A stretch of DNA of 34,486 nucleotides, taken from assembly GCA_947178195.1 (NCBI GenBank), contig CAMWXM010000003.1, positions 1 through 34,486 on the forward strand, given 5' to 3'. Source of the stretch: an uncultured Ruminococcus sp. Lineage in GTDB: Bacteria; Bacillota; Clostridia; Oscillospirales; Ruminococcaceae. The notes under the pieces are model-generated. The model was not told the DNA's origin, did no database searches, and saw nothing but the letters and a program-made list of their open reading frames with translations. Positions 32,414 to 34,486 of the stretch are shown here, piece after piece (positions within the stretch are counted from its first letter, which is position 1; every line of letters starts with the position of its first letter). A program made the translations under genes and the position numbers.

Positions 32414-34057
32414 TTATGCAGTATTATTTTTGATTTTAAGGGCATATTTTTCTATTGCTTTAGCTGCGCCGTCGTCCTCACAGCAGTCGGTCACATGCAG
32501 AGCATGAGCCTTGACGGTTTTGGAAGCATTGCCCATAGCCACGGAAATGCCTGCGGATTTCAGCATGGAAATATCGTTATTACTATCGCCGATAGCCATG
32601 ACCTCCGACATATCTGCCTTTATCATATTGCTTAAATACTGAACTCCCTGACCCTTGCAGCAGGTATTTGCGGTTATTTCCAGGTTATAATCCATAGCGT
32701 AGGCGATTCTTGGCGGCGGAACAAGATGGCTTATTCTGCATATAGCCTCTTTGCGTTCCCTTTTGCTTGCAAAAAACAAATTGATTTTTTCAAGACTCGG
32801 ATTAGTATCGTTATAATATTTGCGTATATTATTTTTAAGAGTTCTTGAATTTTTCAGCACCTTGTCAAATCCGTCGGTAACATTATAATAGTCCAGCTTC
32901 TGCATATCCGACGCCTGTATATAACCCTTGCCGTCGATATAAAGGTCGATCATGCATTGATAGCTGTTCAGGATATCCAGTACCTTTTCAGCCGTTTCAG
33001 GCTCAAGAGGATTTCTGTATATTACAGTTCCTTCACTATCTACGATAGACGAACCGTTGGAGGTTATAAAGTACATTATTCCCTTTATATTTTTTACTGC
33101 ATCAGGTATTTCGTCCATCATTCTGCCTGTGCATACCGCAACGGTTATCCCCGAAGCGGCAGCCTTATTGATAACGTCGATGGATCTTTGTGAAATATTT
33201 TCAGCATGGCTTATAATAGTACCGTCAAGATCCACTGCAATAAGCTTGATTTTTTTAACAGGCTTTACGAGCAGCCTTTTACGGAAATTTTTCTTAACGG
33301 TTTTTTTCATACGTGAATATCTGGACTGTAATTTTTTCAGACTGTCAACGGTATCGTTATCCGGCTCGATAATAATTTCGCCGGTAAAGCCGTTTACAGC
33401 AGCAAATTTTCCGTTCATACTGCTATCCAGTTCTTTTACATTGAATACAGAGGGGATTTCAAGATTTCTTGCAAGGCAGGCGGCGTGAGATTTTCTCATA
33501 CCGTTTATTGCGATAACAGCATTTGCGGAAGCAAGCCGCATAGCTATAATATAGCTGGGAACATAAGATTCGCTTACAATAATTTTATTCGTTTTATCTG
33601 GAATTTTAAAAACAGCCTTTTTAAGGGTAAGAAATCTTATAATGTGCTCGGAGATGTCTATAACGTCCATGGATTTCGCACGGCTCATCTCATCCTCCAT
33701 ACTGAGGAACAGAGATGAAAATTCTATAGAAACGACACGAACCGCATATTCGGCACAGACATTTTTTTCTCTTATCATTTCTGTGATAGAATTAATATAA
33801 TCGTTATCCTGCAGCATCATTTGCTGAAAGCTGAAAATCTGTGCATTTTCTTCTCCTGCTCTGTGCAGAGTTTTTTCATAAAGTGTTTGAAGTAAATTAA
33901 GAGTATCAGCGCTTGCTTTAAAAAAACGATTGATTTCATATTCGGTGTCTTCTGCCGCCTGCTTTTCAACAACAGAAATGTTTTTTGTAAAGTCACGAAC
34001 ATGAATATATCCGAAAGCAATCCCCTTGCTGACGCTCGTTCCTTTTATAATTTTCAT
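32414..34057 (-). CDS. Fusion: PTS enzyme I N-terminal half + Cof-type HAD phosphatase
   Basis: A 547-residue two-part protein. Residues 1-235 match the N-terminal phosphotransfer half of PTS enzyme I: GTSVSKGIAFG, the HPr-binding helical insert with IFSFQQMMLQD, and the swivelling domain with the phosphohistidine loop as MRKSHAACLARNLEIPSV (His191, equivalent to His189 of E. coli EI). The PEP-binding barrel is missing. After a basic linker (about 236-270), residues 271-547 form a Cof/HAD-IIB hydrolase with motif I AVDLDGTI (Asp276/Asp278), motif II TSNGS, lysine in CCKGQGV and motif IV GDSNNDISM. The start ATG has only AAAGG as a weak ribosome site. A 39-residue membrane ORF and a sigma-A promoter lie upstream. 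The function is not known; see findings. Confidence 0.88.
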   Translation of the reverse strand: MKIIKGTSVSKGIAFGYIHVRDFTKNISVVEKQAAEDTEYEINRFFKASADTLNLLQTLYEKTLHRAGEENAQIFSFQQMMLQDNDYINSITEMIREKNVCAEYAVRVVSIEFSSLFLSMEDEMSRAKSMDVIDISEHIIRFLTLKKAVFKIPDKTNKIIVSESYVPSYIIAMRLASANAVIAINGMRKSHAACLARNLEIPSVFNVKELDSSMNGKFAAVNGFTGEIIIEPDNDTVDSLKKLQSRYSRMKKTVKKNFRKRLLVKPVKKIKLIAVDLDGTIISHAENISQRSIDVINKAAASGITVAVCTGRMMDEIPDAVKNIKGIMYFITSNGSSIVDSEGTVIYRNPLEPETAEKVLDILNSYQCMIDLYIDGKGYIQASDMQKLDYYNVTDGFDKVLKNSRTLKNNIRKYYNDTNPSLEKINLFFASKRERKEAICRISHLVPPPRIAYAMDYNLEITANTCCKGQGVQYLSNMIKADMSEVMAIGDSNNDISMLKSAGISVAMGNASKTVKAHALHVTDCCEDDGAAKAIEKYALKIKNNTA

Positions 34058-34084
34058 TATGTCAGACGCCTTTCATAGAACAAG

Positions 34085-34204
34085 TTAGTAACAGGTTTGT
34101 GCAACAATAAATGTCGTAATGCTGAGGCATACTGCAAAAAGCATGGCATAATCATGATTTATGCAATCTGACGAAAACCGACTGTACATTTTCAGCACGC
34201 TCAT
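34085..34204 (-). CDS. 39-residue membrane microprotein upstream of the EI-HAD gene
   Basis: It is too short for the ORF track. From the ATG at 34204 it reads MSVLKMYSRFSSDCINHDYA and continues with a hydrophobic stretch MLFAVCLSITTFIVA to the end QTCY. The N-terminus has three basic residues, followed by one TM helix. The ribosome site is weak (AAGG about 11 nt upstream). It lies about 25 nt downstream of the -10 of a good promoter, and its stop is 27 nt before the EI-HAD start, so both are probably on one transcript. I do not know a family for it. Confidence 0.55.
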   Translation of the reverse strand: MSVLKMYSRFSSDCINHDYAMLFAVCLSITTFIVAQTCY

Positions 34205-34228
34205 TATTCGTCACTGCCTTATACTTAT

Positions 34229-34257
34229 ATTATATCTCATTTTTTGTGAAAATTCAA
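34229..34257 (-). promoter_or_regulatory. Sigma-A promoter of the microprotein/EI-HAD operon
   Basis: On the minus strand TTGAAT (34252-34257), 17 bp and TATAAT (34229-34234). Confidence 0.8.
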
Positions 34258-34442
34258 TAATTTTTTATAAAATATATTAAATTTCTTGTTTTAACCAAAT
34301 ATGCGCATGCAAAAAAATATTACTTCGTGAACGGCTGCTGATCTGCTTTCGACAGAAGGTTCTGAAACACGAGTTTCAAAAGCACTTCAAACAGTTTTTT
34401 TATATCTTATTTGTATAAATTTGAGAAAATTGAAAAAAAATA
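34258..34442. other. Non-coding gap at the right edge
   Basis: AT-rich DNA between two divergent promoters. The only structure I see is a small TGAAAC-ACGA-GTTTCA hairpin near 34362-34377 with no adjacent T-run. No ORF is supported. Confidence 0.5.
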
Positions 34443-34470
34443 TTGATTTTTTTGAAAAATATGTTATAAT
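34443..34470 (+). promoter_or_regulatory. Sigma-A promoter leaving the window
   Basis: TTGATT (34443-34448), a 16-bp spacer and TATAAT (34465-34470) point to a gene beyond the right edge. Confidence 0.65.
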
Positions 34471-34486
34471 GTAAATATAACTGGGC

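Noticed and set aside
1-34486. CRISPR arrays, tRNA or rRNA genes, intact insertion sequences
   Set aside because: No regularly spaced repeats, cloverleaf-type sequences, rRNA segments or transposase ORFs were seen.

Overview
The window looks like chromosomal DNA of a low-GC, spore-forming Clostridia, probably an Oscillospirales/Ruminococcaceae-type gut bacterium. This rests on sporulation genes (spoVAC, spoIIP), a Firmicutes-style small-SRP-RNA/dnaX/ybaB/recR block, near-consensus sigma-A promoters (TTGACA/TATAAT with 17-bp spacers), strong AGGAGG ribosome sites and several small membrane proteins typical of that group. The genus assignment is an inference from protein flavour, not a search result.

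Region 1 (1-7.4 kb, minus strand) is an accessory defence island. It is a type I restriction-modification operon, hsdM - mntA - hepT - hsdS - (five-TM membrane protein) - hsdR, transcribed from one sigma-A promoter that carries TTGTAC-type operator candidates. An MntA/HepT (nucleotidyltransferase/HEPN) toxin-antitoxin pair sits exactly between hsdM and hsdS. A decayed copy of the hsdM 3' end survives just in front of hsdS, which looks like an insertion scar.

Region 2 (7.4-14.6 kb) is an envelope-signalling region. An OmpR-type response regulator and histidine kinase (minus) are divergent from two lipoproteins (plus): a propeller-like/solute-binding-protein fusion and a putative esterase. The shared intergenic region has TTAGAG direct repeats spaced 11-12 bp, a plausible response-regulator site. 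An ECF-type sigma factor overlapping a membrane-anchored DUF4179-type protein (probable anti-sigma) follows.

Region 3 (14.7-25.6 kb) is mostly housekeeping. It holds SIR2-type deacylase plus D-aminoacyl-tRNA deacylase, methionyl-tRNA synthetase, a CmpB-type membrane protein, the glycogen/maltodextrin pair malQ-glgP, a stand-alone spoVAC, a DUF4234-DUF2752 membrane pair, and ilvE with a 40-residue membrane ORF in front of it.

Region 4 (25.7-34.5 kb) has the SRP RNA, dnaX-ybaB-recR-deoD and a secreted protein. Next come spoIIP with a small membrane protein, a divergent polysaccharide deacetylase, and an unusual protein. That protein joins the N-terminal half of PTS enzyme I (phosphohistidine site kept, PEP-binding barrel absent) to a Cof-type HAD phosphatase, and is preceded by a 39-residue membrane microprotein. 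A further sigma-A promoter leaves the window at the right edge.

The points most worth attention are the enzyme-I/HAD fusion, the mntA-hepT insertion scar inside the hsd operon, the unassigned membrane protein before hsdR, the triple TTGTAC motif at the hsd promoter and the possible small RNA between the DUF4234 gene and ilvE.
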